This document shows positions 21,506-31,342 of a stretch of 64,000 nt of DNA, piece by piece. Source of the DNA: Candidatus Treponema caballi. GTDB taxonomy: Bacteria > Spirochaetota > Spirochaetia > Treponematales > Treponemataceae. The stretch spans positions 60,864 to 124,863 of the forward strand of contig JAGHRS010000008.1 of NCBI GenBank assembly GCA_018066285.1, written 5' to 3'. The first letter of the stretch is position 1. The number at the start of each line of letters is the position of its first letter. The notes below the pieces were generated by a model that did not search any database, was not told the origin of the DNA, and saw only the letters and a list, made by a program, of their open reading frames with translations. Made by a program: the position numbers and the translations under genes.

Positions 21506-22141
21506 ATGCATACAAAAGAAATACGGAAGTTATTTTTGATTGTGTGCCTCGGCTGTCTTTTTTTATGCTCCTGCGGACTTGACGAATATTACGTTATATA
21601 TCCACCAGCGTGTGATAATCCACATCCCTATAATCAGGATGACCAGATGTTCTATCGTTTCAGAACAGCAACAATTACAACGCTTATGTCATCGCAGGTT
21701 TTACTGAAGGGAACTGCAATATATTATAAAATCTATCCAGTATCAAATGAGAGTACAATGATATCGGATATTGAAAAAATAAAAACAGCTAATACAGAAT
21801 TTTCATCTAACGGATATTCAAGAATTACCGGTACTTACAAATATCAGGCAGTGAAGTTTATTTCCGGAAGTAATGAAGTTGAATATCTGTCTCCGACAGG
21901 TTCTGATATTGAATGGACAATGAATCTTTACTCTAATCTCGTAAGGGGAGATGGAACAGGTCCTCTGAAACTGATTAAGGCAGAATCAGCATCTTCAGTT
22001 TATGATGGTATGGTTGAAATGCCTTCAGCAACTGGTGATTATTATATAAATGCCTACGCAGTAACTGTCGGAGATGTGTCTTTGCAGTCACAGTATAGTC
22101 AGCTTGCTCCACTTGGAGTTTTGAAATTTACCATACAATAA
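21506..22141 (+). CDS. Hypothetical lipoprotein
   Basis: Lipobox-type signal peptide LFLCSCGLDEYY. Confidence 0.6.
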   Translation: MHTKEIRKLFLIVCLGCLFLCSCGLDEYYVIYPPACDNPHPYNQDDQMFYRFRTATITTLMSSQVLLKGTAIYYKIYPVSNESTMISDIEKIKTANTEFSSNGYSRITGTYKYQAVKFISGSNEVEYLSPTGSDIEWTMNLYSNLVRGDGTGPLKLIKAESASSVYDGMVEMPSATGDYYINAYAVTVGDVSLQSQYSQLAPLGVLKFTIQ

Positions 22142-22162
22142 AACATATACAGGATAGAGAAA

Positions 22163-23578
22163 ATGAGTAAAAAAGGAAAATCAGCAATTGAAGGTGGAAA
22201 TCACGCAGCATTATGGCATGGCCGCTTTAAGGAAGGTCCTGATGCTGCTGCCGTTGAGTTTGAGACGTCCATCTACGAGGATATGCGTCTTGCAGAAGAC
22301 GATATAAAGGGCAGTCGCGCTCACGTCCACATGCTTGGAAAGCAGGGTATCATCCCGGAAAGCGAGTCAGAGGCCATTGCTGAAGAACTCGCTAAGATTG
22401 CAGAAGAAATCCGCTCAGGTGCGCTCCAGATTGACACGTCAGCAGAAGATATTCACTCATTTGTAGAAGGTGTGCTCACCGACAGGCTTGGCGACACAGG
22501 CCGTAAAGTACATACTGGAAGAAGCCGCAATGACCAGATTGCGCTTGATGAACGCCTGTATCTGCGCCACGCCGTGCCAGAACTTCAGGAAAACGTCAAG
22601 ACACTTATAAAGACACTTATCACCATAGCAGAAGAGCACACCGGAACTCTTGTTAGCGGCTATACGCACATGCAGCGCGCACAGCCGGTAACGCTTGCAC
22701 AGCATCTTTGCGCCTGGTCCTGGATGCTGAAGCGGGATTATGAGCGCCTTTCCGATGCTGTAAAGCGCATCGGTCTTTCACCGCTCGGTGCAGGCGCGCT
22801 TGCCGGAAGCGGATTGCCTCTGAACCGCGAGATGGTCGCAGAAGAACTGGGCTTTGATGGTCCGACACAGAACTCTCTTGACAGCGTTGCAGACCGTGAT
22901 TACTGCATTGAACTTGCGGCTGATTTCTCCATCCTGATGATGCATCTTTCACGCTTCTGTGAGGAAGTAGTGCTGTGGTCTACGGAAGAATTCAAGTTCA
23001 TCAACCTGTCAGAAAAATGGTCTACAGGTTCAAGCATAATGCCACAGAAAAAGAATCCTGATTTCGCTGAGCTTATCCGCGGAAAAACAGGACGCGTTTA
23101 TGGAAGCCTCGTTGCCCTGCTTACAATAATGAAGGGCCTGCCGCTTACCTATAACCGCGACCTTCAGGAAGACAGAAAGAACCTTTTTGAAGCGTACGAT
23201 ACTACATCTGCTTGCGTTATGATTTTTACTCAGATGATTGCTACTGCAAGCTGGAATGAAGACAGAATGAATGCAAGCTGTTTTGGCGGACACGCAAATG
23301 CCACTGACCTTGCTGATTATCTGGTAAAAAAGGGAATGCCGTTCAGAACTGCACATGGCGTTTCAGCTCGTGCTGTACGCTATGCAATTGAGAACGGCAT
23401 TAATCTGGAAGATGTTCCGCTTGAAGAATACAGAAAGCTTTCAGAGCTTATCTGTGATGACGTATACGCCTGTCTGCCGCCTAAAGCATGTGTTGATGCA
23501 AGAAAAACAACTGGCGGACCGGCAGAAGTGCGCGTTCGTGAACAGATTGCAGCTCTAAAGGCTTTCTGCGCAGAATAA
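22163..23578 (+). CDS. argH: Argininosuccinate lyase
   Basis: HTGRSRNDQIALDERLY, SGYTHMQRAQPVTLAQHL, GSSIMPQKKNPD. Confidence 0.97.
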   Translation: MSKKGKSAIEGGNHAALWHGRFKEGPDAAAVEFETSIYEDMRLAEDDIKGSRAHVHMLGKQGIIPESESEAIAEELAKIAEEIRSGALQIDTSAEDIHSFVEGVLTDRLGDTGRKVHTGRSRNDQIALDERLYLRHAVPELQENVKTLIKTLITIAEEHTGTLVSGYTHMQRAQPVTLAQHLCAWSWMLKRDYERLSDAVKRIGLSPLGAGALAGSGLPLNREMVAEELGFDGPTQNSLDSVADRDYCIELAADFSILMMHLSRFCEEVVLWSTEEFKFINLSEKWSTGSSIMPQKKNPDFAELIRGKTGRVYGSLVALLTIMKGLPLTYNRDLQEDRKNLFEAYDTTSACVMIFTQMIATASWNEDRMNASCFGGHANATDLADYLVKKGMPFRTAHGVSARAVRYAIENGINLEDVPLEEYRKLSELICDDVYACLPPKACVDARKTTGGPAEVRVREQIAALKAFCAE

Positions 23579-23944
23579 TCAGCCCAGAATCTTCTTTACG
23601 ATGGCGCTCAGTTTTTCTGATGTAAATGGCTTTACAATCCATCCAGTCGCGCCAGCAGCTTTTCCTTCCTGCATCTTATCATCCTGGCTTTCTGTTGTCA
23701 GGGCAATAATTGGGGTGAATTTGTATGCAGGCATCTTTCTCAGGTTTCCGATAAGATCGATTCCGTTCATGTGAGGCATGTTGATATCAGTAATGACGAG
23801 ATTGAAAGCATCCTTTTCTGCTGCCTGAAGGCCAGTAATACCGTCATCAGCTTCGGTTACTTCATATCCCTCGTTTGAAAGAACGAATGATACGCTCTTT
23901 CTGATTGTAATGGAATCATCCACAATCAAGATTTTCTTTCCCAT
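23579..23944 (-). CDS. cheY: Chemotaxis response regulator CheY
   Basis: Single REC domain ILIVDDSITIRKSV, LVITDINMPHMNGIDL, ALTTES, WIVKPF. Confidence 0.9.
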   Translation of the reverse strand: MGKKILIVDDSITIRKSVSFVLSNEGYEVTEADDGITGLQAAEKDAFNLVITDINMPHMNGIDLIGNLRKMPAYKFTPIIALTTESQDDKMQEGKAAGATGWIVKPFTSEKLSAIVKKILG

Positions 23945-23956
23945 TTGTTCCTCTCC

Positions 23957-25048
23957 TTAGTAAATGGTTGTTCTTCTTACTATTTCTGCAGGTATTTCCC
24001 GCAGTGGCAGAATAGTGTCTACCGCACCAGCTTTTATTGCTTCGTTGGGCATGCCAAAAATAACGCACGATTTTTCATCCTGTGCGATAGTAAAGGCACC
24101 CGTTTGTTTCATTTCCAACATTCCACGTGCACCATCGTCTCCCATGCCGGTAAGTATGACACCAACAGCGTTTTTACCGGCATAACGCGAAGCTGAGCGG
24201 AAAAGGACATCAACCGAAGGCCTGTGACGTGAAACCAAAGGTCCTTCCCTTACTTCAACGTAATAACGTGCACCGCTTCTCTTTATGAGCGTGTGCTTTC
24301 CTCCGGGTGCAATAAGCGCAGTTCCCGGGATAACAGAATCGCCGTCTTTAGCTTCCTTAACATGTACTTTACTGATGCCGTCCAGTCTGTTGGCAAAGCC
24401 TTCAGTAAAGTGTTCCGGCATATGCTGGACAATGACCATTCCCGGTGCATCAGAAGGAAGAGCTGAAAGAAGTTCAGCAAGAGCTTCTGTTCCACCTGTA
24501 CTTGCACCTATGACGACAATTTTCTCTGTTGTATCGAGTGCAGTCGGGCCTTCTTTTTCAGTACGGGCAGGTCCTGCCGGCAGAATGACATCTGCAGTAA
24601 GTTTAGGATTTACTGCAAATGAAGACTCGGGTTTCTTTCCTCTGCACCTGCCCCGTGCAAGATAAGCTGCACGTACGGCGTCGCATATGAGAATGCGTGA
24701 TTCTTCAAGAAAGACCTTGGTGCCTATTTTAGGTTTCAGAATGATTTCTGAAGCACCGTACTCAATTGCCTTCATGGCATTGTGAGAGCCTTCTTCAGCC
24801 ATGCTGGAACAGATGACGACAGGAATTGGTTTCGTTTCCATTATCTGCTTGAGGAAGGAGATGCCATCCATTCGTGGCATTTCAATATCAAGCGTTATGA
24901 CATCCGGCGTAATTGTTTCAAGTTTTTTAAGTGCAATAACAGGATCTGCTGCTGTTCCCACAACTTCAAAATCTTTCTCGTCTGAAAGGATTTGAGTAAG
25001 TGTTTCGCGTACAACAGCAGAATCGTCAATAATGAAAACCTTAATCAT
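23957..25048 (-). CDS. cheB: Chemotaxis methylesterase CheB
   Basis: REC + [75 protein letters not shown]. Confidence 0.97.
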   Translation of the reverse strand: MIKVFIIDDSAVVRETLTQILSDEKDFEVVGTAADPVIALKKLETITPDVITLDIEMPRMDGISFLKQIMETKPIPVVICSSMAEEGSHNAMKAIEYGASEIILKPKIGTKVFLEESRILICDAVRAAYLARGRCRGKKPESSFAVNPKLTADVILPAGPARTEKEGPTALDTTEKIVVIGASTGGTEALAELLSALPSDAPGMVIVQHMPEHFTEGFANRLDGISKVHVKEAKDGDSVIPGTALIAPGGKHTLIKRSGARYYVEVREGPLVSRHRPSVDVLFRSASRYAGKNAVGVILTGMGDDGARGMLEMKQTGAFTIAQDEKSCVIFGMPNEAIKAGAVDTILPLREIPAEIVRRTTIY

Positions 25049-25050
25049 AC

Positions 25051-25938
25051 TCAGCAGATCTCCTTCCTGTACGCAGTCGGACCCACAGTTTTTAACGGAA
25101 GATCCATAGAGAACACTGTTTCTGAATGTCCCAGGAAAAGGTAGCCTCCCGGAATAAGGTGATACAGCAGATGTTTGATTATCTTTTCCTGCGTCGGTTT
25201 ATCAAAATATATAAGTACATTGCGGCAGAAAATTATTTCGAATTTTGCGGGAATTTCCCAGGAAGAGTCCATGAGATTAAGTCGCTGGAAACTGCATTTT
25301 GCTCGGAGTTCTGGCTTTATCCTTACGGTATGCTGTTCCTTGTCTTTGTTTCTAAGGAAATAACGGCGTTTCATCTCAAGAGGAATGCCTGAAACATCGG
25401 CTTCTGTGTACACTGCATTGACAGCTTTATCAAGTACTTCAGTTGAAATGTCTGAACCAAGAATGCTGAAGTCAGAAAAAGACTTTGAATGCGTGCGCAT
25501 GTATTCACTCATTACTATGGCGAGTGTATATGGCTCTTCTCCGCTTGAACTTGCAGATGACCACAAATGAATTGTTCTGTGTCCTTTTTCCGTAAGATCA
25601 GGAAGAACGATGTTAGCCATCGTTTCAAAATGATCAGCTTCCCTGAAAAAGTCGGTTTTGTTTGTGGTCAGTGCATTTGTCATGAAAATCAGTTCCTGAC
25701 CCGAAGTGTCTTTATTGAAGACAAAGTTCAGGTATTCTTCGTAAGAATGCATTCCAAGTGCACGGAGACGACTTGCCAGACGGGATTGCATCATGACTTT
25801 TTTCCCTTCCGGCATGCGGATACCGACGTTTTTCTGGATATAGTCAGAAATTATAGAGTAATCTTTATCTGTCAGTTCTACTGGTGTAAAAAAGTTGGGC
25901 ATTGTCAGTATCTCGTTATTACGTGTTGTTTGCGTCAA
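25051..25938 (-). CDS. cheR: Chemotaxis methyltransferase CheR
   Basis: [44 protein letters not shown]; alternative start MPNFF at 25902. Confidence 0.95.
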   Translation of the reverse strand: MTQTTRNNEILTMPNFFTPVELTDKDYSIISDYIQKNVGIRMPEGKKVMMQSRLASRLRALGMHSYEEYLNFVFNKDTSGQELIFMTNALTTNKTDFFREADHFETMANIVLPDLTEKGHRTIHLWSSASSSGEEPYTLAIVMSEYMRTHSKSFSDFSILGSDISTEVLDKAVNAVYTEADVSGIPLEMKRRYFLRNKDKEQHTVRIKPELRAKCSFQRLNLMDSSWEIPAKFEIIFCRNVLIYFDKPTQEKIIKHLLYHLIPGGYLFLGHSETVFSMDLPLKTVGPTAYRKEIC

Positions 25939-28144
25939 GCTCCTTCACTATTTCGGAAAGCTTGTAGATATCAAGGATGAGGGCAACAGAGCCGTCTCCA
26001 AGAATTGTTGCACCAGATATGCCTTCAACATTCTTGTACAGTTTTCCAAGCGGTTTTATTACTGTCTGGTGGTTTCCGATAACATTGTCTATGACAATAC
26101 CGATCTTTGTATCCTGATCGTTGACAATAACCATCTGCTGCTGTTCAGGTCTGCCTTCTTCCATACCGAAGAACGTGCGGAGGTCAATGTACGGAACCAT
26201 CTCGTCGCGAATCTTGATTGATGAACAGAACGCGCCTTTCCTGGTAAGAGAAGGGTCAAATGCGATGCACTGATCGACATTTGAAAGCGGCAGAACGTAA
26301 TAATGCTCTCCGTTTCTGATGAGGATTCCTTCAATAATGGCCAGTGTAAGTGGAATCTTAAGTGTAAAGCAGGTTCCTTTTCCAGCTTTTGTCGTTGTGG
26401 TGACTGTTCCACCCAAAGATGTAATGTCTTTCTTTACAACATCCATGCCGACACCGCGACCTGAAATACTTGAGACTTTATCCGCGGTAGAAAAGCCCGG
26501 TCTGAAAATCAGGTCCGCAGCTTCTTCATCAGTCAATTCATCCTGTGGGCTGATAAGTCCACGTTCAATTGCTTTAGACTTTATCTTTTCAAGGTTAAGA
26601 CCCGCGCCATCGTCTTCAATGGATATAAGGACGAATGCGCCGGCATGCTGTGCACGGAGAGTGACGGTACCAACCGGGTTCTTTCCATTCTGTTCGCGGA
26701 CTTCAGGTGCTTCAACACCGTGGTCGCAGGAGTTTCTGATAAGATGAACGAGCGGGTCGTTAAGCTTTTCAATAACGGTCTTATCAAGTTCAGTCTCAGC
26801 TCCTTCTGTGATAAGTTCAATCTGCTTGTTTGTCTGAGAGGAAAGGTCGCGGACAAGGCGTTTGAAACGGGTGAAGATTGTGCCGATCGGGAGCATGCGC
26901 ATATCCATTGTGGTATCGCGCAACTGCAGGATAAGGCGTTCTCCCTGTTCACTGAGAGTGGAGAGGGCAGAGCTGTCAATCTGTGTGGAAACCTGTGCCA
27001 TGCGTGCGTTGAATGTGACAAGTTCTCCTACGAGGTCAATGAGCATATCCAGCTTTTCGGAGTTGATCTTGATAGTCTGGTTGCTTACTTCCTGTGTTTT
27101 CTTTTCTGTCTGTTCACGCAGGTGCTTCTGTTCCGCAAGAGCTGACTGAACAGCTTCCTTACTTACAAGTTTGTTTTCTGTAAGAATGGTTCCCAGTGGT
27201 TTCTGGTTTCCGAGTGCGTGATCAATCTCTTCCTGTGTAACGAGATTTTTCTCAATGAGGATTTCACCGAGTTTTTTGGGAACCTGAGGTCCTGTTTCAT
27301 CTACTTCGGTCAGTTTGCTGATTTTTACCTTACTGCCCGGATCAAGGAAGATGAAAACATCATTTATGTCGTTTTCAGGCTTAGAAGTTGTGAGGATAAT
27401 ATCCCATGACATATAACACTGACATGGATCAATATCTTCGAGCGAAGGAATTGCACTGAAGAACGGCGTGATGGAGACTGCACCCATTTCTGCCAGTTCA
27501 GCGAGAAGCGCGTGCGGGCGGGTTCCGTTCATGAAGATATCGAGAGCTGGTTCAAAAGAAATGCGCCATGTTTTCTCGACTTCTTCCTCATTATTGTCAG
27601 GAGCGGAAGACTGTGCCATCTGGTCTTCCGGAGCTGTTTTCTGTGGTTCTGGCGTTGAAATGACAAAGGAAGAACCATTTCCTTCTGCAGGCTTTCCCTG
27701 TGGCTTTTCAGCAGCTGCCGGAACTGGCTTTTCTTCCGGTTTTGAAGCGGAACTTGTATCATTCTGCAGAAGGATGACCTGGAATTCGCTTATGAGGCGT
27801 TCAGTTTCCGCATTGATTTCAGGACTGTTCTGGTCATCAAGCATGTTACGGATGTGGTCACGTGCCTGAAGGGTAAGTGTGATGAGCTTTGAAGTGACAG
27901 CGAGACGTCCGTTTCGAACTTCATCAAATGTTGTTTCTGCTTCGTGACAGAAGTGAGAGACCTTGTCATAACCGAACATTCCGGCAGAACCCTTTATGGT
28001 ATGCATGCTTCTGAAAACAGCAGAGATTGTTTCCATATCATCCGGATGTTCTTCAAGATCGAGAAGATAGTCTTCAAGCTTATCAAGCAGGTCATTTGCC
28101 TCGTCTAAGAAGACGCCGGCCATTTTATCAAGTGATTCACTCAT
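25919..28144 (-). CDS. cheA: Chemotaxis histidine kinase CheA
   Basis: HPt FRSMHTIKGSAGMFG; HATPase LVHLIRNSCDHGVE, GRGVGMDVVKKDI; CheW-like C-terminus. Confidence 0.97.
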   Translation of the reverse strand: MSESLDKMAGVFLDEANDLLDKLEDYLLDLEEHPDDMETISAVFRSMHTIKGSAGMFGYDKVSHFCHEAETTFDEVRNGRLAVTSKLITLTLQARDHIRNMLDDQNSPEINAETERLISEFQVILLQNDTSSASKPEEKPVPAAAEKPQGKPAEGNGSSFVISTPEPQKTAPEDQMAQSSAPDNNEEEVEKTWRISFEPALDIFMNGTRPHALLAELAEMGAVSITPFFSAIPSLEDIDPCQCYMSWDIILTTSKPENDINDVFIFLDPGSKVKISKLTEVDETGPQVPKKLGEILIEKNLVTQEEIDHALGNQKPLGTILTENKLVSKEAVQSALAEQKHLREQTEKKTQEVSNQTIKINSEKLDMLIDLVGELVTFNARMAQVSTQIDSSALSTLSEQGERLILQLRDTTMDMRMLPIGTIFTRFKRLVRDLSSQTNKQIELITEGAETELDKTVIEKLNDPLVHLIRNSCDHGVEAPEVREQNGKNPVGTVTLRAQHAGAFVLISIEDDGAGLNLEKIKSKAIERGLISPQDELTDEEAADLIFRPGFSTADKVSSISGRGVGMDVVKKDITSLGGTVTTTTKAGKGTCFTLKIPLTLAIIEGILIRNGEHYYVLPLSNVDQCIAFDPSLTRKGAFCSSIKIRDEMVPYIDLRTFFGMEEGRPEQQQMVIVNDQDTKIGIVIDNVIGNHQTVIKPLGKLYKNVEGISGATILGDGSVALILDIYKLSEIVKELDANNT

Positions 28145-28454
28145 GTGCTGTCCTCATTTTTTCTTCTGTTGCTTTGATGACTTCCTCATCACCGAGGTTG
28201 GCATCAGGAATAATTCCACAGGTAAAAAGACGCTGTTTTACGCGTGGAGAAAACGGTCCCTTTGCTGTCAGCTTATGATCCTTGCAGCTTGAATAAAAGC
28301 TGTAAATAAGCTGTACAGTTGAGACATCTATATCTTCAAGTGCTGAAAAATCAAGCAGAATATCTCCTTTTTTCTGAAGTGCAGAAATCAGGATTTTCTT
28401 CAAATCATCTGCATTCTGAACGGAAAGTTCACCTTTCATCTCAATTGTAGTCAC
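28137..28454 (-). CDS. STAS-domain protein (anti-sigma antagonist-like)
   Basis: DILLDFSALEDIDVSTVQLIYSFYSSCK; GTG start. Confidence 0.8.
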   Translation of the reverse strand: MTTIEMKGELSVQNADDLKKILISALQKKGDILLDFSALEDIDVSTVQLIYSFYSSCKDHKLTAKGPFSPRVKQRLFTCGIIPDANLGDEEVIKATEEKMRTAHE

Positions 28455-28533
28455 TCTGCTTCCTCCTGTTGCTGCTTTTTTTTACTTGATTTATCAATCT
28501 GAATGCCGTAACATTGATTGTACGGAGACAAAT

Positions 28534-28995
28534 ATGAACGAATCAGCAGCAAATGCATCTTATTTCACCTTTATGTTTGGTGATGTTTCTTACGCAATTG
28601 AAGTTACTTCTGTAAAAGAAGTACTACCTTACGAAAAAATCACACCTGTACCCCGTGCTAAGGAATACATGAAAGGTGTCATGAATATCCGTGGAACCGT
28701 GATATCCGTGATTGATTTCAGAACGCTTTTCGGCCTTCCGGTTAAAGAACCGACAAAAGCGACATCCATTATCGTTGCCGAAGTGGAGCAGGAAGATGCA
28801 TCCGAGCTTTCCTTCGGTTTTATTGCTGATGACGTGAGCGGTGTCGGTCCACTTGAAATGGAACCGGCCGGCTCAGGATCCAAAACACCGTTTGTAAAAA
28901 TGCTTGGCCGCACGGAATCAGGCATGGTACTTATCCTCGATATGGATAAAATCTTCCAGTTTATCGAGGAAGATACGGAACCTAAAACCAAGTAA
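28534..28995 (+). CDS. cheW: Chemotaxis coupling protein CheW
   Basis: FGDVSYAIEVTSVKEVLPYEKITPVPRAKEYMKGVMNIRGTVISVIDFRTLFG. Confidence 0.95.
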   Translation: MNESAANASYFTFMFGDVSYAIEVTSVKEVLPYEKITPVPRAKEYMKGVMNIRGTVISVIDFRTLFGLPVKEPTKATSIIVAEVEQEDASELSFGFIADDVSGVGPLEMEPAGSGSKTPFVKMLGRTESGMVLILDMDKIFQFIEEDTEPKTK

Positions 28996-29575
28996 TGTTG
29001 CCAGCACTCTTCCTTGATTCCTGCAAGGAAGACTGATAATTTTCATCCCGCTTTGTGATTGCCTCAATCGCATCTCCGGTTTTCTGGATGCGCTTGAGGT
29101 ACACTTTGCTTGTCAGCGGGTTGAAGTATATTTTCCGCGGAAAAATTCCGCCTGTATCATTAACAAGAACCGGTATCTTTTCTTCTTCAAGATATGAAAG
29201 CGCAAAGTTGATGTTGTTGATGCCGGTCATGTTCATCTGTTCATTAGTTGTTTCCAATACGCTTGATCCACCAAAAACCTTTGCACGCAAATCTTCATGA
29301 CGTGAACCGTTTTTCAGCATATCGTTAATCAGAAGTTCCATGGCAAAATCACCAAATCGTCCTTCATCTTCAGAAGAAACCGGAGAATGCTTATTTGATT
29401 TTGGAAGCATGAAATGATTGAGTCCGCCGAATTTGTTTACGGAATCATACAAGGCAATGCTTATGCATGAACCAAGAACGGTCGCGATAAACAGATCGTC
29501 CTTACTGGTGAGGAACTCGCCCGGGTGAATGGTGATTATATCTTTCTGAAAATGCGGATCAAAATGCCTGTTCAC
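28982..29575 (-). CDS. cheD: Chemoreceptor glutamine deamidase CheD
   Basis: ATVLGSCISIALYDSVNKFGGLNHFMLP; AKVFGGSSVL. Confidence 0.93.
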   Translation of the reverse strand: MNRHFDPHFQKDIITIHPGEFLTSKDDLFIATVLGSCISIALYDSVNKFGGLNHFMLPKSNKHSPVSSEDEGRFGDFAMELLINDMLKNGSRHEDLRAKVFGGSSVLETTNEQMNMTGINNINFALSYLEEEKIPVLVNDTGGIFPRKIYFNPLTSKVYLKRIQKTGDAIEAITKRDENYQSSLQESRKSAGNITWF

Positions 29576-29586
29576 TCAACCTGCCT

Positions 29587-31338
29587 CTAAAAGAATGTTA
29601 TGTCTCCGGCGTCTGTGCCTTGCTGGACATCAACACCAGCGACGCTGCCTGCTTCAAGTTTGTCTTCTGTAATGGTGAAATGCCCGATGAAGTCGAGAAT
29701 ATCCTGGTTGTGGATTTCAATGTTTTCAAGGCTGTATTCATTCTTGACTTCTGCACACTTGTTTTCGTGATATTCGAGCAGTTCGTTGACAGACTCTGTT
29801 GCTTCTGTAAGTTTTTCTGAAAGTTCCATGAGGCTGCCCATAAGTTCATCTATACGGTTGTATGATGTGAAGAATTCCGGAGTATAGATGGTAACTGACT
29901 TAACTGATGAAGTAAGTTTGTCATAAGCAGATTCAAGTGCACTTGAATAAGACAGTTTCTGCTCATCAACGGTACTGAAGTTTATTTTGTCTGCTGCAGA
30001 CCTCTCAAGGAAGAGATCGATTTCCTGCGTGACGGCATCAGTATAGTCAGAAAGCTTCTTCTGGGCAGTGTTGACGTCTTCCTTGGTACTTTCAATGATA
30101 TTGGACATGTGTTCTACAGTGTCCTTGATGCTTGCAATGGCTTCGTTTCTTGCAACTTCAATGCGCTGTGCAATTGCTACATAGTTGAGCATTGTAGTAA
30201 TAGGCATGAAGCCTGAGAATACTTTTGACATGTTGGCAACATCATGCTGGATGTTGTTGACTGCTTCCATGACTTTGTTCTGAATGGTCTGATATGACTT
30301 GAAAAGGGTAGAGAACCGTTCAAAATCCTCAACTGCCTCAACCATGCGGCTTTTAAGCTGTTTAAGTTCGTTGTCTGTGTTCTCACTGGCGTTTGTGAAG
30401 CTTTCAACAGTGTCGTTTATGTCGTAAAGTATCTGGTTTGCAGCCATCTGATTTGTAGTAAACGTGTTGATGCTGTTATCAAGTTTTTCCTGGATGCGTG
30501 AAAGGCAGCGGGAACAGATTGTTGCAAGTCGTGTATTTGCCGTGTATTGCTCAAGTCTGGCAATTGGATCTGCATCGTCAGCAGGATCTGTAATCTTGTT
30601 GATTGCGATGAGGACATCATCAAGTGACTGTCTGATTATGTCCTGCATCTGAATGCCTTCCATAGCTTTGATGATAGGATGCTTTACTTCCTTTGCCTGT
30701 TCAATGATGGTGCCAAGCTTGTCGGTGATGCGGTTTGATGCTTCAAGCATACCTTCGTTTGAATCGGTTATCTTCTTCTCACCGTCTTCGTTTACGCTGT
30801 CAGTTGCCTGAATCTGAGCCTGGAAATCAGCGAGTGATTCCTGAATGCTTGACCTGCAGGTAAAAAGAGCTTCTGACTGGGTAATCAGACGCAGAGACAT
30901 TTCCTTAAGGTTGGAAGTGATGTAACTGAATGCCTGTCCGGCTTTTCCTGAGTGAATGGATACGACCATTGCATTGAGGGAAATGACTTCCATTTCCTCA
31001 CTGCCGTCTTTTATTCCAAGGATTATCTGCTGGACATCGTCAAGAAGATGCGTGTTATTGGTAAAACTTGCGAACAGATCAGAGTTTTTGGTTCTGATGG
31101 AGTTAAGGAATGCTATGTTTTTTGAAAGAAGTTCTTCCTGCTGTTTCAACAGATGCTGGAGGTCCCTCTGTATGTGGCTGAATTCCTCAAATGCAGCGTT
31201 CGAGTGCCCGCTTTTTCCTGTGGCATCAATTTCCTGGATAAGGACAGGAAAAGTGTCGCTCAGCTCAAGGAATTCCTTTTCGCTTTCGTCGCTGATGTAT
31301 TTAAGCTTTTCATAAATCTCTCTCTTGTCAATTGCCAT
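29587..31338 (-). CDS. Soluble coiled-coil protein with MCP-like hairpin motifs
   Basis: Long predicted coiled coils; MEVISLNAMVVSIHSGKAGQAFSYITSNLKEMS resembles an MCP signalling hairpin; no TM segment. Confidence 0.65.
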   Translation of the reverse strand: MAIDKREIYEKLKYISDESEKEFLELSDTFPVLIQEIDATGKSGHSNAAFEEFSHIQRDLQHLLKQQEELLSKNIAFLNSIRTKNSDLFASFTNNTHLLDDVQQIILGIKDGSEEMEVISLNAMVVSIHSGKAGQAFSYITSNLKEMSLRLITQSEALFTCRSSIQESLADFQAQIQATDSVNEDGEKKITDSNEGMLEASNRITDKLGTIIEQAKEVKHPIIKAMEGIQMQDIIRQSLDDVLIAINKITDPADDADPIARLEQYTANTRLATICSRCLSRIQEKLDNSINTFTTNQMAANQILYDINDTVESFTNASENTDNELKQLKSRMVEAVEDFERFSTLFKSYQTIQNKVMEAVNNIQHDVANMSKVFSGFMPITTMLNYVAIAQRIEVARNEAIASIKDTVEHMSNIIESTKEDVNTAQKKLSDYTDAVTQEIDLFLERSAADKINFSTVDEQKLSYSSALESAYDKLTSSVKSVTIYTPEFFTSYNRIDELMGSLMELSEKLTEATESVNELLEYHENKCAEVKNEYSLENIEIHNQDILDFIGHFTITEDKLEAGSVAGVDVQQGTDAGDITFF

Positions 31339-31342
31339 TTTT

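Noticed and set aside
26319-27145. Long plus-strand ORFs (142 aa, 166 aa) antisense to cheA
   Set aside because: Coding-strand codon shadow; low-complexity translation
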